Below are positions 19,413 to 30,134 of a stretch of 64,000 nt of DNA, piece by piece (positions within the stretch are counted from its first letter, which is position 1; each line of letters opens with the position of its first letter). Source of the stretch: Oryzomicrobium sp. Its GTDB lineage: Bacteria > Pseudomonadota > Gammaproteobacteria > Burkholderiales > Rhodocyclaceae. The DNA is taken from assembly GCF_021287045.1 (NCBI RefSeq), contig NZ_JAJTBG010000001.1, forward strand, positions 1-64,000. The letters run 5' to 3'. The notes below the pieces were generated by a model. It did not search any database. It saw nothing but the letters and a program-made list of their open reading frames with translations, and was not told the origin of the DNA. The position numbers were made by a program, and so were the translations under genes.

Positions 19413-19418
19413 GCGAAC

Positions 19419-20822
19419 ATGGAACTCAAGGGTAAAACGGTCGTGGTGGCGGGGCTCGGCGAGTCCGGGCTGGCCATGGCCAAATGGCTGGATCGGCAAG
19501 GCGCCCGGGTACGGGTCGCCGACAGCCGTGCCGTGCCGCCCAACCAAGCCGAACTGGCCGCCGCCGTGCCGGCGGCCGAACTCGTTTGCGGCGCCTTCGC
19601 TGCCGACACCTTCGCCGGCGCCGACGTGGTGGCCATCTCCCCCGGCGTGCCTCGGGAAAGCCTGCCGGCCCTGGCCGTGCCGGTGGTCTCGGAAATCGAA
19701 CTGTTCGCCTGGGGCCTGCGCGCCCTGGCCTCGGCCACCAAGGTGGTGGCCATCACCGGCAGCAACGGCAAGACCACCACCACGGCGCTGACCGCCCACC
19801 TGCTCAACGGCGCCGGCGTCACCGCCCGGGCCGCCGGCAACATCTCGCCCTCGGCCCTGGACGCCCTGATGGACGCCGTGGACCACGACGACCTGCCCCA
19901 GGCCTGGGTGCTGGAGCTGTCCAGCTTCCAGCTGGAGGCCACCCATACCCTGAACGCCGACGCGGCTACGGTGCTGAACGTCTCCGAGGATCACCTGGAC
20001 CGCTACCAGGGCAGCCTGGCCAACTACGCCGCGGCCAAGGCCCGTGTCTTCAAGGGGGCCAAGGTGGCCGTGCTCAACCGGGACGACGACTGGAGCCTGG
20101 CCAATGGCCGCTGCGGCGTGCCCTTCGTTACCTTCGGCCTGGACGCCCCGGGCCGGGCCGGCGACTTCGGCCTGGCGGGCGACTTCGGCCTGGCGGGCGG
20201 TGCCCTGGTAAAGGGTGACAAGGCCCTGGTGCGCCAGGACGAACTCAAGCTGACCGGCGCCCATAACGCCGCCAACGCCCTGGCCGCCATCGCCCTGTGC
20301 GAGGCGGTGGGCGTGGCCGCCGAGCGGGTGCTGCCGGCCCTCAGGGCCTTCGCCGGCCTGCCGCACCGGGTCGAGACCGTGGCCGAGGTCGGCGGCGTGA
20401 CCTACATCGACGATTCCAAGGGCACCAACGTGGGCGCCACCCTGGCCGCCATCGAGGGCCTGGGCCGCAAGGTCGGCATCGTCCTGGGCGGCGACGGCAA
20501 GGGTCAGAATTTTACCCCCCTGGGTGCCGCCCTGGCCGCCCACGGCCGCGCCGTGGCGCTGATCGGCCGCGACGCCAGGCTGATCGATGCCGCCATCGCC
20601 GCGCCCCTGGCCGCCGCCGGGGTGCCCGTGCAGCGCTGCGCCGACCTGCCCGCCGCCGTGCGCTGGCTGGCGGGCCGGGCCCAATCCGGCGACGCCGTGC
20701 TGCTCTCGCCGGCCTGCGCCAGCTTCGACATGTTCCGCGGCTATGCCCACCGGGCTCAGGTGTTCATCGATACCGTGGCCGAGCTGGCCGCCGTGGCCAA
20801 GGGCCAGGGGGAGGGGCGGTGA
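19419..20822 (+). CDS. murD: UDP-MurNAc-L-Ala: D-glutamate ligase
   Basis: MurD adds D-glutamate to UDP-MurNAc-L-alanine. The 467-residue product has the N-terminal [13 protein letters not shown], the ATP loop GSNGKTTTT from 114, and [11 protein letters not shown] in the C-terminal domain. Between the central and C-terminal domains (about 248-260) it carries a perfect 18-bp tandem duplication that repeats DFGLAG twice in a surface-type loop. It overlaps the GTG of ftsW by 4 bp. Confidence 0.96.
   Translation: MELKGKTVVVAGLGESGLAMAKWLDRQGARVRVADSRAVPPNQAELAAAVPAAELVCGAFAADTFAGADVVAISPGVPRESLPALAVPVVSEIELFAWGLRALASATKVVAITGSNGKTTTTALTAHLLNGAGVTARAAGNISPSALDALMDAVDHDDLPQAWVLELSSFQLEATHTLNADAATVLNVSEDHLDRYQGSLANYAAAKARVFKGAKVAVLNRDDDWSLANGRCGVPFVTFGLDAPGRAGDFGLAGDFGLAGGALVKGDKALVRQDELKLTGAHNAANALAAIALCEAVGVAAERVLPALRAFAGLPHRVETVAEVGGVTYIDDSKGTNVGATLAAIEGLGRKVGIVLGGDGKGQNFTPLGAALAAHGRAVALIGRDARLIDAAIAAPLAAAGVPVQRCADLPAAVRWLAGRAQSGDAVLLSPACASFDMFRGYAHRAQVFIDTVAELAAVAKGQGEGR
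20161..20196 (+). repeat. 18-bp perfect tandem duplication inside murD
   Basis: GCGACTTCGGCCTGGCGG occurs at 20161-20178 and again at 20179-20196, adding six in-frame residues. It looks like a recent slippage product and could expand or contract. Confidence 0.95.
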
Positions 20823-21979
20823 GGGCCATCCTCGACAACACCCGCCGCGCGCCCACCGAGGTGGACATGCTGCTGCTCTGGTCCGGCCTGGTCCTGCTGT
20901 TGCTCGGCATGGTGATGGTCTATTCGGCCTCCATCGCCACCGCCGAGGGCAGCCGCTTCACCGGCCACCAGCCGGCCTACTTCCTGGTGCGCCACGGGGT
21001 CTTCCTCACCGTCGGCATCGTCGCCGCCGTGGTGGCCTTCCAGGTGCCGCTCACCGCCTGGCAGCAGTGGGCGCCCTACCTGTTCATGGCCGGGGTGCTG
21101 CTGCTGGTGGTGGTGCTCATCCCCGGCCTGGGCCGGGACGTGAACGGCGCCCGGCGCTGGCTGCCCCTGGGGCCGGTGAACCTGCAGCCGTCCGAGCTGA
21201 TGAAGCTGTTCGCCGTGCTCTACGCCGCCGACTACACGGTGCGCAAGATGCCCCACATGCGCGACCTGAAGAAGGCCTTCCTGCCCATGGCGGCGGCCAT
21301 GATCTTCGTCGGCATGCTGCTGCTCAAGGAGCCGGACTTCGGCGCCTTCGTGGTGATCATCTCCATCGCCATGGGCATCCTCTTCCTCGGCGGTCTGCGC
21401 GCCCGCCTGTTCGCCGTGCTGATCGTGGTGATGCTGGTGGCCTTCGCCATCCTGATCATCGTCTCGCCCTACCGGCGCGAGCGCATCTTCGGCTTCATGG
21501 ACCCGTGGACCGACGCCTTCGGCCGCGGCTACCAGTTGTCCCACGCCCTGATCGCCTTCGGCCGCGGCGAGCTGTTCGGCGTAGGCCTGGGGGCCAGCGT
21601 CGAGAAGCTCTTCTACCTGCCCGAAGCCCATACCGACTTCCTGCTGGCGGTGATCGCCGAGGAACTGGGCTTTGCCGGCGTGCTGCTGGTGGTGGCCCTG
21701 TTCGCGGTGCTGGTGCAGCGCTGCTTCGCCATCGGCCGCCAGTGCGTCACCCTCGACCGCCTCTACCCGGCCCTGGTGGCCATGGGCGTGGGCATCTGGC
21801 TGGGGGTGCAGTCCTTCATCAACATGGGGGTGAACATGGGCCTGCTGCCCACCAAGGGCCTGACCCTGCCCCTGATGAGCTTCGGCGGCTCCGGCATCCT
21901 CGCCAACTGCATCGCCCTGGCCGTGCTGTTGCGCATCGACTGGGAAAACCGCCAGCTGATGCGGGGAGGAAAGCTGTGA
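20819..21979 (+). CDS. ftsW: Septal peptidoglycan glycosyltransferase FtsW
   Basis: FtsW is the SEDS-family polymerase that, with FtsI, builds septal peptidoglycan from lipid II. The 386-residue product has about ten membrane helices and SEDS signatures: [20 protein letters not shown] near 115, KEPDFGA near 162, the [21 protein letters not shown] block near 238, and [17 protein letters not shown] near 344. The GTG start at 20819 overlaps the murD stop, and its TGA overlaps the murG GTG (both GTGA). Confidence 0.96.
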   Translation: MRAILDNTRRAPTEVDMLLLWSGLVLLLLGMVMVYSASIATAEGSRFTGHQPAYFLVRHGVFLTVGIVAAVVAFQVPLTAWQQWAPYLFMAGVLLLVVVLIPGLGRDVNGARRWLPLGPVNLQPSELMKLFAVLYAADYTVRKMPHMRDLKKAFLPMAAAMIFVGMLLLKEPDFGAFVVIISIAMGILFLGGLRARLFAVLIVVMLVAFAILIIVSPYRRERIFGFMDPWTDAFGRGYQLSHALIAFGRGELFGVGLGASVEKLFYLPEAHTDFLLAVIAEELGFAGVLLVVALFAVLVQRCFAIGRQCVTLDRLYPALVAMGVGIWLGVQSFINMGVNMGLLPTKGLTLPLMSFGGSGILANCIALAVLLRIDWENRQLMRGGKL

Positions 21980-23061
21980 GCACTAGCCCGAAAACCCTCC
22001 TGGTGATGGCCGGCGGCACCGGCGGCCACATCTTCCCCGCCCTGGCCGTGGCCAAGGTGCTGCGCAGCCAGGGCTGGCGCGTGGTCTGGCTGGGCAACCC
22101 GGACGGCATGGAAGCCCGCCTGGTGCCCGAGCAGGACTTCGAGTGCGTCTGGATCAAGTTCGGCGCCCTGCGCGGCAAGGGCCTGGCCCGTAAGCTGCTG
22201 CTGCCGTTCACCCTGCTGTCCGGCTTCTGGCAGGCCCGCCGCGCCCTGAAGCGGATCAAGCCCGACGTGGTGCTGGGCATGGGCGGTTACATCACCTTCC
22301 CGGGCGGCATGATGGCCTCCCTGGCCGGCATCCCCCTGATCGTCCACGAGCAGAACGCCGTGGCCGGCCTGGCCAACAAGGTCCTGGCCAAGGTGGCCGA
22401 CCGCGTCCTCACCGGCTTCCCCGACGTGCTGCCCAAGGGCGAGTGGGTCGGCAACCCGGTGCGCGCCGAGATCGCCGCCGTGGCCGACAAGGCTCCGCCG
22501 GCCGCCCGCTACGCCGAGCGCAGTGGCGTGCGCCACATCCTGGTGGTGGGCGGCAGCCTGGGCGCCGCGGCCCTCAACACCGCCGTGCCCCAGGCCCTGG
22601 CCCTGATCGCCGAGGAAGAGCGGCCCGAGGTGGTGCACCAGGCTGGCGAAAAGCACATGAAGGCCCTACGCGAGAACTACGAGGTGGCCGGCGCCAACGG
22701 CTTCCTGGTGCCCTTCATCACCGACATGGCCGGTGCCTACGAGTGGGCCGACCTGGTGGTGTGCCGCGCCGGGGCCCTGACCGTGGCCGAACTGGCCGCC
22801 GCCGGGGTGGCCAGCGTGCTGGTGCCCTTCCCCCATGCGGTGGACGACCATCAGACCGCCAACGCCCGCCATCTGGCCGACGCCGGCGGCGCCGTGCTGA
22901 TGCCCCAGGACCAATTGACCCCGGCGGCCCTGGCCGAACTGGCCGCGATCCCCCGGGAACAACTCGCCGAAATGGCCGCCAAGGCCCGGGGCGTGGCCCG
23001 CACCGACGCTGCCGAGCGGGTGGCGGCGATCTGCGCCGAAGCGGCGGAAAAGAACGTTTGA
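21976..23061 (+). CDS. murG: UDP-GlcNAc: lipid I N-acetylglucosamine transferase MurG
   Basis: MurG adds GlcNAc to lipid I to give lipid II on the cytoplasmic face of the membrane. The 361-residue GT-B fold shows [16 protein letters not shown] at 10-25, [14 protein letters not shown] near 96, [12 protein letters not shown] near 123, and the donor site [17 protein letters not shown] near 260 followed by [14 protein letters not shown]. The GTG start at 21976 overlaps ftsW. Confidence 0.96.
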   Translation: MSTSPKTLLVMAGGTGGHIFPALAVAKVLRSQGWRVVWLGNPDGMEARLVPEQDFECVWIKFGALRGKGLARKLLLPFTLLSGFWQARRALKRIKPDVVLGMGGYITFPGGMMASLAGIPLIVHEQNAVAGLANKVLAKVADRVLTGFPDVLPKGEWVGNPVRAEIAAVADKAPPAARYAERSGVRHILVVGGSLGAAALNTAVPQALALIAEEERPEVVHQAGEKHMKALRENYEVAGANGFLVPFITDMAGAYEWADLVVCRAGALTVAELAAAGVASVLVPFPHAVDDHQTANARHLADAGGAVLMPQDQLTPAALAELAAIPREQLAEMAAKARGVARTDAAERVAAICAEAAEKNV

Positions 23062-23074
23062 GGAATCGACGACC

Positions 23075-24475
23075 ATGAAACACAAGGTCAAACACATCCA
23101 CTTCGTCGGCATCGGCGGCTCCGGCATGTCCGGCATCGCCGAGGTGCTGGTGAACCTGGGCTTCACCGTGTCCGGCTCGGACCTGGCGGAAAACGCCACC
23201 ACCGCCCGCCTGGCCGCCGCCGGTGCCCGGGTGCTGCTCGGCCACGACGGCGCCCACGTGGCCGGCGCCGACGCCGTGGTGGTGTCCACCGCGGTCAAGG
23301 CCGACAACCCGGAAGTGATCGCCGCCCGCGCCGCCCACATCCCGGTGGTGCCCCGGGCCCAGATGCTGGCCGAGCTGATGCGCCTCAAGCAGGGCATCGC
23401 CGTGGCCGGCACCCACGGCAAGACCACCACCACCAGCCTGGTGGCCTCGATCCTGGCCGAGGGCGGCTTCGATCCGACCTTCGTCATCGGCGGCCGACTC
23501 AACGCCGCCGGTGCCAATGCCCGGCTCGGCACCGGCGAATTCCTGGTGGCCGAGGCTGACGAGTCGGACGCCTCGTTCCTGTTCCTGACGCCGGTGATGT
23601 CGATCGTGACCAACATCGACGCCGACCACATGGAGACCTACGGCCACGACTTCGGCAAGCTCAAGCACGCCTTCATCGACTTCCTCAACCGCCTGCCCTT
23701 CTACGGCGTGGCGGTGGTGTGCGTGGACGACCCCAACGTGCGCGAGATCCTGCCCTTCGTCTCCAAGCATGTGGTGCGCTACGGCATCGATCCGGAGCAC
23801 GCCGCCGAGGCCCACTTCCGCGCCGAGAACATCGAGGCTGCCGGGGCCCAGATGAAGTTCGACCTGGTGCGGGTCAATGGCACCACCGTGCGCTACCCGG
23901 TGACCCTCAACCTGCCCGGCCTGCACAACGTGCGCAACGCCCTGGCCGCCGCCGCCGTGGCCACCGAGGTCGGCGTGTCGGACGAGGCCATCGCCAAGGG
24001 CCTGGCCGAATTCCGCGGCGTCGGCCGGCGCTTCCAGCGTTACGGCGAAGTGGCCCTGGAAAGCGGCGGCAGCTTCACCCTGATCGACGACTACGGCCAC
24101 CACCCGGTGGAAATGGCCGCGACCCTGGCCGCCGCTCGCGGCGCCTTCCCCGGCCGCCGCCTGGTGCTGGCCTTCCAGCCCCACCGCTACACCCGCACCC
24201 GGGACTGCTTCGAGGATTTCGTGAAGGTCCTGTCCACCGTCGATGCCCTGGTGCTGGCCGACGTCTATGCCGCCGGCGAGGCGCCCATCGTCGCCGCCGA
24301 CGGCCGGGCTTTGGCGCGGGCCCTGCGGGTGGCGGGCAAGGTGGAGCCGGTGTTCGTCGAGGACATGGCCGAGATGCCGGCCACCATCTGCGCCGTGGCT
24401 CAGGACGGCGATGTGGTTTTGACGATGGGAGCGGGGTCGATCGGCGCCGTTCCCGCCAAACTTGCAACGGTGTGA
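23075..24475 (+). CDS. murC: UDP-MurNAc: L-alanine ligase
   Basis: MurC starts the peptide stem by adding L-alanine to UDP-MurNAc. The 466-residue product has the N-terminal Rossmann motif [17 protein letters not shown], the ATP loop [10 protein letters not shown] near 112, and the C-terminal [13 protein letters not shown] and FQPHRYTRT. It is separated from murG by 13 bp containing a GAGGAATCGACGACC ribosome-binding region. Confidence 0.96.
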   Translation: MKHKVKHIHFVGIGGSGMSGIAEVLVNLGFTVSGSDLAENATTARLAAAGARVLLGHDGAHVAGADAVVVSTAVKADNPEVIAARAAHIPVVPRAQMLAELMRLKQGIAVAGTHGKTTTTSLVASILAEGGFDPTFVIGGRLNAAGANARLGTGEFLVAEADESDASFLFLTPVMSIVTNIDADHMETYGHDFGKLKHAFIDFLNRLPFYGVAVVCVDDPNVREILPFVSKHVVRYGIDPEHAAEAHFRAENIEAAGAQMKFDLVRVNGTTVRYPVTLNLPGLHNVRNALAAAAVATEVGVSDEAIAKGLAEFRGVGRRFQRYGEVALESGGSFTLIDDYGHHPVEMAATLAAARGAFPGRRLVLAFQPHRYTRTRDCFEDFVKVLSTVDALVLADVYAAGEAPIVAADGRALARALRVAGKVEPVFVEDMAEMPATICAVAQDGDVVLTMGAGSIGAVPAKLATV

Positions 24476-24482
24476 CGTGGTT

Positions 24483-25403
24483 ATGAACAAGGAATTCGGA
24501 AAAGTGGCGGTGCTGTTCGGCGGCACCTCGGCAGAACGGGAAGTTTCCCTGAACAGCGGCTCCCGCGTGCTGGCGGCGCTGCAACGGCAGGGTGTGGACG
24601 CCCATCCCTTCGACCCGGCGGAACAGCCCCTGGACGCCCTCAAGGGCTACGACCGGGCGTTCATCGCCCTGCACGGCCGCCACGGCGAGGACGGCACCAT
24701 CCAGGGCGCCCTGGAACTGATGCACATCCCCTACACCGGCCCGGGCGTGCTGGCCTCCGCCGCGGGCATGGACAAGTGGCGCACCAAGCTGCTCTGGCAG
24801 GCCGCGGGCCTGCCGGTGCCGGCCTACCGCATGCTCGACGCCGGCAGCGACTTCGACGCCGTGGCCCGCGAGCTGGGCCTGCCCCTGTTCGTCAAGCCGG
24901 CCTGCGAGGGTTCGTCGATCGGCGTGACCAAGGTCAAGACCGCCGCCGAGCTGCGCAGCGCCTACCAGGAGGCCGCCCGCCACGATTCCCTGGTGATCGC
25001 CGAGCAGGCGGTGCTGGGCGGCGAATACACCGTGGGCATCCTGGGCAGCGGCGAGGACATGCGCGCCCTGCCCATCGTCAAGATCGAGCCGGCCACCGAG
25101 TTCTACGACTACGAGGCCAAGTACCTGCGCGACGACACCGCCTACCGTTGCCCCTGCGGCCTGTCCGCCGAGCAGGAGGCCGCCATCCAGGCCCAGGCCC
25201 TGCAGGCCTTCCGGGTGCTGGGCGGGCGCGGCTGGGGCCGGGTGGACTTCCTCATGGACGAGGCCGGCAACCCCTACTTCCTCGAAGCCAACACCTCCCC
25301 GGGCATGACCGACCACTCCCTGGTGCCGATGGCGGCCCGGGTGGCCGGCCTCGACTACGAGGCCCTGGTGCTCCAGGTCCTGGCCCTGGCGGCCAACGAT
25401 TGA
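24483..25403 (+). CDS. ddlB: D-alanine: D-alanine ligase
   Basis: Ddl joins two D-alanines for MurF. The 306-residue ATP-grasp protein begins with [19 protein letters not shown], has the conserved [12 protein letters not shown] near 65 and [16 protein letters not shown] near 140, and ends with [23 protein letters not shown]. The ATG at 24483 is preferred; an in-frame GTG at 24477 is possible, and neither has a strong Shine-Dalgarno sequence, which fits coupling to murC 7 bp upstream. Confidence 0.95.
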   Translation: MNKEFGKVAVLFGGTSAEREVSLNSGSRVLAALQRQGVDAHPFDPAEQPLDALKGYDRAFIALHGRHGEDGTIQGALELMHIPYTGPGVLASAAGMDKWRTKLLWQAAGLPVPAYRMLDAGSDFDAVARELGLPLFVKPACEGSSIGVTKVKTAAELRSAYQEAARHDSLVIAEQAVLGGEYTVGILGSGEDMRALPIVKIEPATEFYDYEAKYLRDDTAYRCPCGLSAEQEAAIQAQALQAFRVLGGRGWGRVDFLMDEAGNPYFLEANTSPGMTDHSLVPMAARVAGLDYEALVLQVLALAAND

Positions 25404-25425
25404 TCCGACGAAATGGCTCCCGCGC

Positions 25426-26232
25426 ATGTGGCACAAACCGCACCTGCTGAATGTCCTGGCCGACCTGCTGTTCGCAGCGGGAGCGGCGGCCATTCTCGCC
25501 GCGGGCGTGCTGGCGGCGGCGCGGCTGCCTCTTTTTCCGCTGCACCAGGTGGTGCTGCTGGAGCGGCTCCAGTCGGTGCGTCCGGACGAGCTGGAAGGCG
25601 CCCTGGCCGGGTCCGGGCTGCTGCGCGGCAACTTCTTCAACGTGAACCTGGAAGCGGTGCGCGGCGCCCTGGAAAAACTGCCCTGGGTGCGCAAGGCCGA
25701 GGTGCGGCGGCGCTGGCCGGGCAAGCTGGAAGTGCGCCTGGAAGAGCATCAGGCCGCCGCTCGCTGGGGTGCCGAGCCGGGGCAGATGGTCAATACCTAC
25801 GGCGAGGTCTTCGCCACCGGGGCCACGGCGCCGGTGCCGGGGGAAGAGGGCGATGCGCGCAGCCTGGCGCTGGCGCGCCTGCCCATGCTCTACGGACCGG
25901 CCGGCTCCAGCGCCGAGGTGCTGCGCCGCTACGTGGATACCCAGGCCGCCCTCAAGCCGATCGCGCGACGGCCGGTGGAGCTGACCCTGTCGCCCCGGCT
26001 GGCCTGGCACCTCAAGCTGGACGACGGGATGGTGGTGGAACTGGGGCGGGAGCAGGCCAAGGCGCCGGTGGCGGCGCGGTTGGCCCGCTTCGTCACCTAC
26101 TACCCCGGCACCCTGGCCGTGCGCACGCCGCGGCCGGATGTGGTGGACATGCGGTACCCCAATGGATTTGCGCTGCGGGTGATGGGCACCGGCAACGCTG
26201 GAACGAAGCCTGACGGCAAGGAAAAGAAATGA
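25426..26232 (+). CDS. ftsQ: Cell division protein FtsQ
   Basis: FtsQ is the inner-membrane scaffold of the FtsQLB divisome subcomplex. The 268-residue product has a short cytoplasmic tail, one membrane helix (about 10-32), a POTRA domain starting near 36 (FPLHQVVLLERLQSV, then ALEKLPWVRKAEVRRRWPGKLEVRLEEHQ) and the beta domain. It lies between ddlB and ftsA as expected and overlaps ftsA by 4 bp. Confidence 0.93.
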   Translation: MWHKPHLLNVLADLLFAAGAAAILAAGVLAAARLPLFPLHQVVLLERLQSVRPDELEGALAGSGLLRGNFFNVNLEAVRGALEKLPWVRKAEVRRRWPGKLEVRLEEHQAAARWGAEPGQMVNTYGEVFATGATAPVPGEEGDARSLALARLPMLYGPAGSSAEVLRRYVDTQAALKPIARRPVELTLSPRLAWHLKLDDGMVVELGREQAKAPVAARLARFVTYYPGTLAVRTPRPDVVDMRYPNGFALRVMGTGNAGTKPDGKEKK

Positions 26233-27458
26233 GCAGGGATACCAAGGATCTGGTGGTCGGCCTGGATATCGGCACCTCGAAGATCGTCGCGCTGGTGGCG
26301 GAGATCACGCCGGAAGGACGCCTCAACGTCATCGGCATGGGCACCCAGGAGTCGAAGGGGCTCAAGAAGGGCGTGGTGGTCAACATCGAGGAAACCGTGG
26401 CCACCATCTCCCGGGTGGTGCAGGAAGTCGAGCTGATGGCCGACTGCAAGGTCAAGGACGTCTACACGGGCATCGCCGGCAGCCACATCAAGAGCTTCAA
26501 TTCCCACGGCATGGTGGCGATCAAGGACAAGGAAGTCACCCCGATGGATGTGGACCGGGTGATCGAGACCGCCCGCGCCATGCCGATCCCGGCGGACCAG
26601 GAAATCCTGCACATCCTCACCCAGGAATTCGTCATCGACGGCCAGGACGGCATCCGCGAGCCCATCGGCATGAGCGGCATGCGCCTCGAAGTGAAGGTGC
26701 ACATCGTCACCGGCGCCGTGTCCGCCGCCCAGAACATCGTCAAGTGCGTGCGCCGCTGCGGCCTGGAAGTGAACGATCTGGTGCTGCAACCCCTGGCGTC
26801 GAGCTACGCCGTGCTGTCCGAGGACGAGAAGGACCTGGGCGTGTGCCTGGTGGACATCGGCGGCGGCACCACCGACATCGCCGTGTGGACCCAGGGCGCC
26901 ATCCGCCACACGTCGGTGATCCCCATCGCCGGCGACCAGGTGACCAACGACATCGCCATGGCCCTGCGCACCCCGACCCGGGAAGCGGAAGAGATCAAGC
27001 GCCAGTACGGCACCGCCCTGTCCGACCTGGCCGATCCGGAAGACGTGTTCGAAGTGGCCGGCATGGACGACCGCCCCTCGCGCAAGCTGTCGCGCCGGGC
27101 CCTGGCCGACGTGATCCAGCCGCGCATCGAGGAACTGTTCGACCTGATCCACGCCGAGCTGCGCCGCTCCGGCTTCGAGGACGTGTTGTCCTCGGGGATC
27201 GTCATCACCGGTGGTGCTGCCCTGATGCCGGGCATGGTCGAGCTGGGGGAGGAAATCTTCCACATGCCGGTGCGCCTGGGCATCCCCAAGTACGTGGGCA
27301 GCCTGGCCGACGTGGTGCAGAGCCCGCGCTTCTCCACCGCCTACGGCCTGCTGCTCGAAGCCCAGACCCAGCACAAGCGGGGCATGAAGGTGCGCGAGAC
27401 CCGTTCGGTGAAGGACGTGTTCTCGGTGATGAAGGGCTGGTTCGAGAAGAACTTCTAA
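26229..27458 (+). CDS. ftsA: Cell division protein FtsA
   Basis: FtsA is the actin-like protein that tethers FtsZ filaments to the membrane and recruits later divisome proteins. The 409-residue product has the ATPase motifs VVGLDIGTSKIVALV (phosphate 1), DIGGGTTDIAVW (phosphate 2) and SGIVITGGAALMPGM (adenosine), the 1C subdomain in between, and a C-terminal amphipathic segment (VFSVMKGWFEKNF) that anchors it to the membrane. Confidence 0.97.
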   Translation: MSRDTKDLVVGLDIGTSKIVALVAEITPEGRLNVIGMGTQESKGLKKGVVVNIEETVATISRVVQEVELMADCKVKDVYTGIAGSHIKSFNSHGMVAIKDKEVTPMDVDRVIETARAMPIPADQEILHILTQEFVIDGQDGIREPIGMSGMRLEVKVHIVTGAVSAAQNIVKCVRRCGLEVNDLVLQPLASSYAVLSEDEKDLGVCLVDIGGGTTDIAVWTQGAIRHTSVIPIAGDQVTNDIAMALRTPTREAEEIKRQYGTALSDLADPEDVFEVAGMDDRPSRKLSRRALADVIQPRIEELFDLIHAELRRSGFEDVLSSGIVITGGAALMPGMVELGEEIFHMPVRLGIPKYVGSLADVVQSPRFSTAYGLLLEAQTQHKRGMKVRETRSVKDVFSVMKGWFEKNF

Positions 27459-27585
27459 GGTTTCGCGGCATCCCGGGCGACCTTTGCAGCCCGGGCGCTT
27501 CAGGTGTCAGGCAGTACCCGTGTTTTCGGTAGTTCCGTTTTAAGCAGCAAACAATATCAATGAATCTCTTGTAACGGAGGCGAGT

Positions 27586-28728
27586 ATGTTTGAAATCATC
27601 GATAAGGAAGTGGGCGGCACCATCATCAAGGTGGTGGGCGTGGGTGGCGCCGGCGGCAACGCCGTCGACCACATGATCCGGGAAGGGGTGCAGGGGGTGG
27701 AATTCATCGCCGCCAACACCGACGCCCAGGCGCTCAACCGCAGCGTGGCCGTCCAAAAGCTGCAACTCGGGGCCACCGGCCTTGGCGCCGGCGCCAAGCC
27801 GGAAGCCGGCCGCAGCGCCGCCATGGAGCAGCGTGAGCAGATCGCCGAAGCCCTCAAGGGCGCCAACATGGTGTTCATCACCGCCGGCATGGGCGGCGGC
27901 ACCGGCACCGGCGCCGCCCCGATCGTGGCCGAAGTGGCCCGCGAGCTGGGCATCCTCACCGTGGCCGTGGTGACCAAGCCCTTCGGCTTCGAAGGCAAGC
28001 GCATGAAGCTGGCCGAAGCCGGCCTGGCCGAGCTGCAACAGCACGTCGATTCCCTGATCGTGATCCTCAACGACAAGCTGATGGAAGTGCTGGGCGACGA
28101 CGTGTCCATGGACGAGGCCTTCAAGGCCGCCGACAACGTGCTGCGCAACGCCGTGGGCGGCATCGCCGAGATCATCACCTTCCCCGGCCTGGTGAACGTG
28201 GACTTCGAAGACGTGCGCACCGTGATGAGCGAGATGGGCCGCGCCATGATGGGTTCCGCCGTCGCCGCCGGCGTGGACCGCGCCCGCATCGCCGCCGAGC
28301 AGGCCGTGGCCAGTCCGCTGCTCGAAGGCATCAACCTGTCCGGCGCCAAGGGCGTGCTGGTCAACATCACTGCTTCCCGCTCCCTGAAGATGAAGGAAGT
28401 GAACGAGGTGATGAACACCATCCGCGCCTTCGCCGCTGAGGACGCCCACATCATCTTCGGCGCCGTGTTCGACGAGAACGTGGGCGACGCCCTGCGCGTC
28501 ACCGTGGTCGCCACCGGCCTCGGCCAGGCGGTCAAGCAGCCCCAGCTGGTGGTGGCTGCCCGTACCGGCACCGACGACGCGCCCATGGCCGCCGGTCCCG
28601 ACTACGCCAGCCTGGAAGTGCCGGCTGTGTTCCGCACCAACCGCAGCAACGCCAAGGTGGAGGCCATGGTCTCCTCCGGCGTCGATCGCTACGACATCCC
28701 GGCCTTCCTGCGCCGGCAGGCTGATTAA
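27586..28728 (+). CDS. ftsZ: Cell division GTPase FtsZ
   Basis: FtsZ polymerises into the cytokinetic ring. The 380-residue product has KVVGVGGAGGNAVDHM, the tubulin signature GMGGGTGTGAAP at 101-112, NTD in the T3 region near 44, the T7 catalytic loop with FPGLVNVDFEDV near 204, and the conserved C-terminal peptide RYDIPAFLRRQAD that binds FtsA and ZipA. The 127 bp upstream of it, with CCCGGGC/GCCCGGG arms at 27472-27495, could hold an extra ftsZ promoter. GGAGG lies just before the ATG. Confidence 0.98.
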   Translation: MFEIIDKEVGGTIIKVVGVGGAGGNAVDHMIREGVQGVEFIAANTDAQALNRSVAVQKLQLGATGLGAGAKPEAGRSAAMEQREQIAEALKGANMVFITAGMGGGTGTGAAPIVAEVARELGILTVAVVTKPFGFEGKRMKLAEAGLAELQQHVDSLIVILNDKLMEVLGDDVSMDEAFKAADNVLRNAVGGIAEIITFPGLVNVDFEDVRTVMSEMGRAMMGSAVAAGVDRARIAAEQAVASPLLEGINLSGAKGVLVNITASRSLKMKEVNEVMNTIRAFAAEDAHIIFGAVFDENVGDALRVTVVATGLGQAVKQPQLVVAARTGTDDAPMAAGPDYASLEVPAVFRTNRSNAKVEAMVSSGVDRYDIPAFLRRQAD

Positions 28729-28758
28729 TCCAGCCTAACGTATCGATACTCGCCTCTT

Positions 28759-28808
28759 GAAAGGGGGAAGGACGTGCGCGTGCTAAAATGCGTTCTTCCC
28801 CCCTTTTT
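28759..28808 (+). terminator. ftsZ terminator with a large loop
   Basis: GGGGGAAG (28763-28770) pairs with CTTCCCCC (28795-28802); AAA/TTT extends the stem beyond a one-base bulge, and five Ts follow. The 24-base loop contains the lpxC -10 box, so termination of dcw transcripts and lpxC initiation are on the same 50 bp. Confidence 0.7.
28781..28789 (+). promoter_or_regulatory. Extended -10 promoter for lpxC
   Basis: TGCTAAAAT is an extended -10 element (TGn followed by TAAAAT), predicting a start near 28796 and a leader of about 95 bases. TTGAAA at 28757-28762 is too far (21 bp) to be a good -35. Confidence 0.65.
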
Positions 28809-28889
28809 CAACGCGAAAACGAATTTTTGCCTTCCGTTGCCGGCCCGTTGCGGGCCATCGGCGACGCGGAGGTTCGCTTCGGTATAAAA

Positions 28890-29816
28890 ATGCTCAGGCA
28901 GCGCACCCTCAAATCGACGATTCGCGCCTCCGGCGTGGGCCTCCATTCCGGCGCCCGGGTCACCATGACCCTGCGCCCGGCCGCCCCCGACACCGGCATC
29001 GTCTTCCGTCGCGTGGACCTGCCCGAGCCGGTGGATCTGCCCGCCTCCGCCCTGCTGGTGGGGGATACCCGCATGTGCTCCTGCGTCGAGCGCGACGGGG
29101 TCAAGGTCGGTACCGTCGAGCACATCATGTCGGCCATGGCCGGCCTGGGCATCGACAACGCCACCGTGGACCTGGATGCGGCCGAGGTGCCCATCCTCGA
29201 CGGTTCCTCGGCACCCTTCGTCTTCCTCATCCAGTCGGCGGGGATCGAGGAGCAGCCGGCGGCCAAGAAATTCATCCGCGTGCTGAAACCCATCGAGGTG
29301 CGCGACGGCGACAAGTGGGCCCGCTTCGAGCCCTACGACGGCTACCGGCTGTCGTTCTCCATCGTCTTCTCCCACCCGGCCATCGACCGCACCGCCCAGG
29401 AAACCACCTTCGACTTCGCCGAGCAGTCCTACGTGCGCGAAGTCTCCCGGGCCCGCACCTTCGGCTTCATGCAGGAAGTCGAGTGGCTGCGCGAGAACGG
29501 CCTGGCCCTGGGCGGCGGCCTGGACAACGCGGTGGTGCTGGACGAGTTCCGGGTGCTCAACGCCGACGGGCTGCGTCTGCCGGACGAGTTCGTCAAGCAC
29601 AAGGTGCTGGACGCCATTGGCGACCTCTACCTGCTCGGCCACCCGCTGCTGGCCTCCTTCACCGCCCACAAGTCCGGGCATGGGGTGAACAACCAGTTGG
29701 CCCGGGCCCTGCTGGCCCAGCAGGACGCCTGGGAGTTCGTCACCTTCGAGAAGGAAGGCGAGGCCCCGCCCGCCGTTTCCCGCTGGCTGGAACAGCCGGC
29801 CGCCCTGGCCGCCTGA
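28890..29816 (+). CDS. lpxC: UDP-3-O-acyl-GlcNAc deacetylase LpxC
   Basis: LpxC carries out the committed step of lipid A synthesis, a zinc-dependent deacetylation. The 308-residue length is typical. The start at 28890 ([21 protein letters not shown]) is chosen over an upstream in-frame ATG because the family begins here. Zinc ligands are visible as His78 in [10 protein letters not shown], and His237 and Asp241 in [17 protein letters not shown]. It is the usual 3' neighbour of ftsZ but has its own promoter and a long leader. Confidence 0.97.
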   Translation: MLRQRTLKSTIRASGVGLHSGARVTMTLRPAAPDTGIVFRRVDLPEPVDLPASALLVGDTRMCSCVERDGVKVGTVEHIMSAMAGLGIDNATVDLDAAEVPILDGSSAPFVFLIQSAGIEEQPAAKKFIRVLKPIEVRDGDKWARFEPYDGYRLSFSIVFSHPAIDRTAQETTFDFAEQSYVREVSRARTFGFMQEVEWLRENGLALGGGLDNAVVLDEFRVLNADGLRLPDEFVKHKVLDAIGDLYLLGHPLLASFTAHKSGHGVNNQLARALLAQQDAWEFVTFEKEGEAPPAVSRWLEQPAALAA

Positions 29817-29845
29817 GCCGGGTGCTCTGACTCCGCGCCGCCGCC

Positions 29846-30043
29846 ATGCTCGTCCTGCGGATATTGGCGGTGCTGGTGGTGATCGGCGTGGCCGGCTGCG
29901 TGGCCGCCTACTTCTTCACCGCCGACCGGCGCTACCTGACCATCGCGTTCCGCCTGTTCCGCTGGGCCTTGATCGTCGCCCTGTGCTTCTTCGGCCTGTT
30001 GCTGCTGGAGAGGGTGGCGGTGATTGCGCCGTTGCTGGTCTGA
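29846..30043 (+). CDS. Small membrane protein of unknown function
   Basis: The 65-residue product is almost all membrane: two hydrophobic helices (about 3-22 and 39-64) joined by an Arg-containing loop (TADRRYLTIAFRLFR). It follows lpxC by 29 bp on the same strand, so it is likely co-transcribed. I do not recognise a family. Confidence 0.6.
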   Translation: MLVLRILAVLVVIGVAGCVAAYFFTADRRYLTIAFRLFRWALIVALCFFGLLLLERVAVIAPLLV

Positions 30044-30134
30044 GGTGCTTGTTGGCCGGAGGCGCGACGCTGCTTCCTGGCTGATCGACCTACTGAAATC
30101 GCTGAATCACCACGCCCAGGGTGGGGAACAGCGC

